A DNA stretch of 64,000 bases from JAUSIF01 sp963711595 (GTDB lineage Bacteria; Pseudomonadota; Alphaproteobacteria; Rhizobiales; Xanthobacteraceae). A program made the translations under genes and the position numbers. The notes beneath the pieces are model-generated. The model worked only from the letters and a program-made list of their open reading frames with translations. It was not told the origin of the DNA and made no database searches. The stretch lies in NCBI GenBank assembly GCA_963711595.1, contig CAVQER010000011.1:162762-226761 (forward strand), written 5' to 3'. Numbering within the stretch: position 1 is the first letter of the stretch; each line of letters opens with the position of its first letter. Positions 63,430 through 64,000 of the stretch are shown piece by piece.

Positions 63430-64000
63430 AGAAAATTGGCAGCCGAGGAGCGCCACAAAGCCAGCGTGGCGAAGATAGACCGATTGCCATTGAAAGACGA
63501 AGACGGGACGTTGCGCAGGGAATGAGGGTTGAGACGCCCAAACGAATCACGGGCCGTCATAACTCGGGTGGCATTAACTCTGGAATGCCGGCGCGAAGGC
63601 CCCGCCGTGCGCCGAGCACACGTGTGTGGTGGCGATTTGCGTGGTGCACATGTTGCTCCAGCAACAACTGCGAATCAGCAGGGCTGATGTTGCGTCGCGA
63701 GGCTGCTGCCGATGCGGGTCGGGGAGGCCGCACACCGAGGGGTTGCGGCGCGCGCTGTCAGTTCTTGGGCCCCCTTTTCGATCGGTCTTCGCGCCTCGGG
63801 AATTCGTGATCTATTATAAAATAAAAACCATGCGGCAAGGCCCGTATGGAAACGCCAATGGCCGGCTGAATGGGATGGGTTAGCCCGTGCGCCTGTAGCT
63901 CCCCTACGTCAGAATAAGAATATATTCATTTATAGGGCTCTGCCGAAGACAGCTTATTGGTGGACAGGAGCTGATCCGGCGAGCTAACGGGTTACCCCTA
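63430..64000. other. No recognisable gene
   Basis: 570 nt at the window end with short open frames only. A second GAATATATTC palindrome occurs at 63918-63927. I see no tRNA, integrase or IS end here. Confidence 0.55.

Noticed and set aside
1..64000. tRNA or rRNA genes
   Set aside because: No cloverleaf or conserved rRNA segment was recognised in the intergenic regions by eye; a tRNAscan run would be decisive.

Overview
The window is GC-rich and looks like a chromosomal stretch of an alphaproteobacterium of the order Hyphomicrobiales (Rhizobiales), most likely on the Bradyrhizobium/Xanthobacteraceae side. This rests on the gene content and order (suf operon behind a perfect Irr iron-control element, tyrS/anmK, a large DUF3971 envelope protein, M23 peptidase, AmiC, PBP1A, prfB) and on small rhizobial families such as DUF3606, stand-alone PilZ proteins and dispersed repeats. 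No rRNA, tRNA or CRISPR array was recognised.

Layout. 1-7.3 kb: the 3' part of parE, a diguanylate cyclase with a degenerate receiver, a SET protein, a frameshifted DUF3606 gene, a small lipoprotein, a PilZ protein, an RhlE-type helicase with a repeat tail and a second diguanylate cyclase. 7.3-15.7 kb (minus strand): a ten-gene iron-sulfur operon (cysteine desulfurase, sufB, cupin, sufC, sufD, sufS, sufT, secreted protein, sufA, TfoX-like) with many 4-nt overlaps. An ICE/Irr box lies upstream at 15631. 15.7-25.6 kb: hydrolase, M28 peptidase, anmK, tyrS, a split DUF3971 gene, bcp and an M23 peptidase. 25.6-29.9 kb: small membrane, PilZ, lipoprotein, L,D-transpeptidase and VOC genes, a perfect palindromic operator and a frameshifted GST. 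30-45 kb: an FAH/ketopantoate-reductase fusion, an amino-acid permease, a secreted amidohydrolase, a membrane metallophosphoesterase, a membrane PQQ dehydrogenase, a luciferase-like monooxygenase, an acyl-CoA ligase and a soluble chemotaxis receptor. 45-58 kb: two tiny membrane proteins, prfB with its programmed frameshift, an ABC exporter, PBP1A, two paralogous TPR membrane proteins, AmiC and a GMC oxidoreductase. The envelope genes (AmiC, PBP1A, L,D-transpeptidase, M23, AnmK, DUF3971) form a peptidoglycan and outer-membrane theme. Two GGDEF and four PilZ proteins form a c-di-GMP theme.

58-64 kb is a gene-poor, decayed accessory tail. It holds a Tat-type secreted protein, four irregularly spaced copies of a GGCTTCGTTYTGCCAA repeat, two frameshifted genes of a rhizobial pair, and a degenerate inverted duplication of about 2 kb. 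Each arm of the duplication carries a VanZ-like gene followed by the 5' end of a serralysin/matrixin-type metalloprotease gene. The arms meet tail to tail near 62.42 kb.

Several otherwise well-kept genes are broken by single indels (DUF3606, DUF3971, GST, both TPR genes, GMC oxidoreductase). Sequencing or assembly error is therefore a live alternative to pseudogene formation. The most interesting items are the Irr-controlled suf operon with its embedded cupin, the FAH-PanE fusion, the palindromic operator at 29104, the prfB recoding site and the 2-kb inverted duplication.
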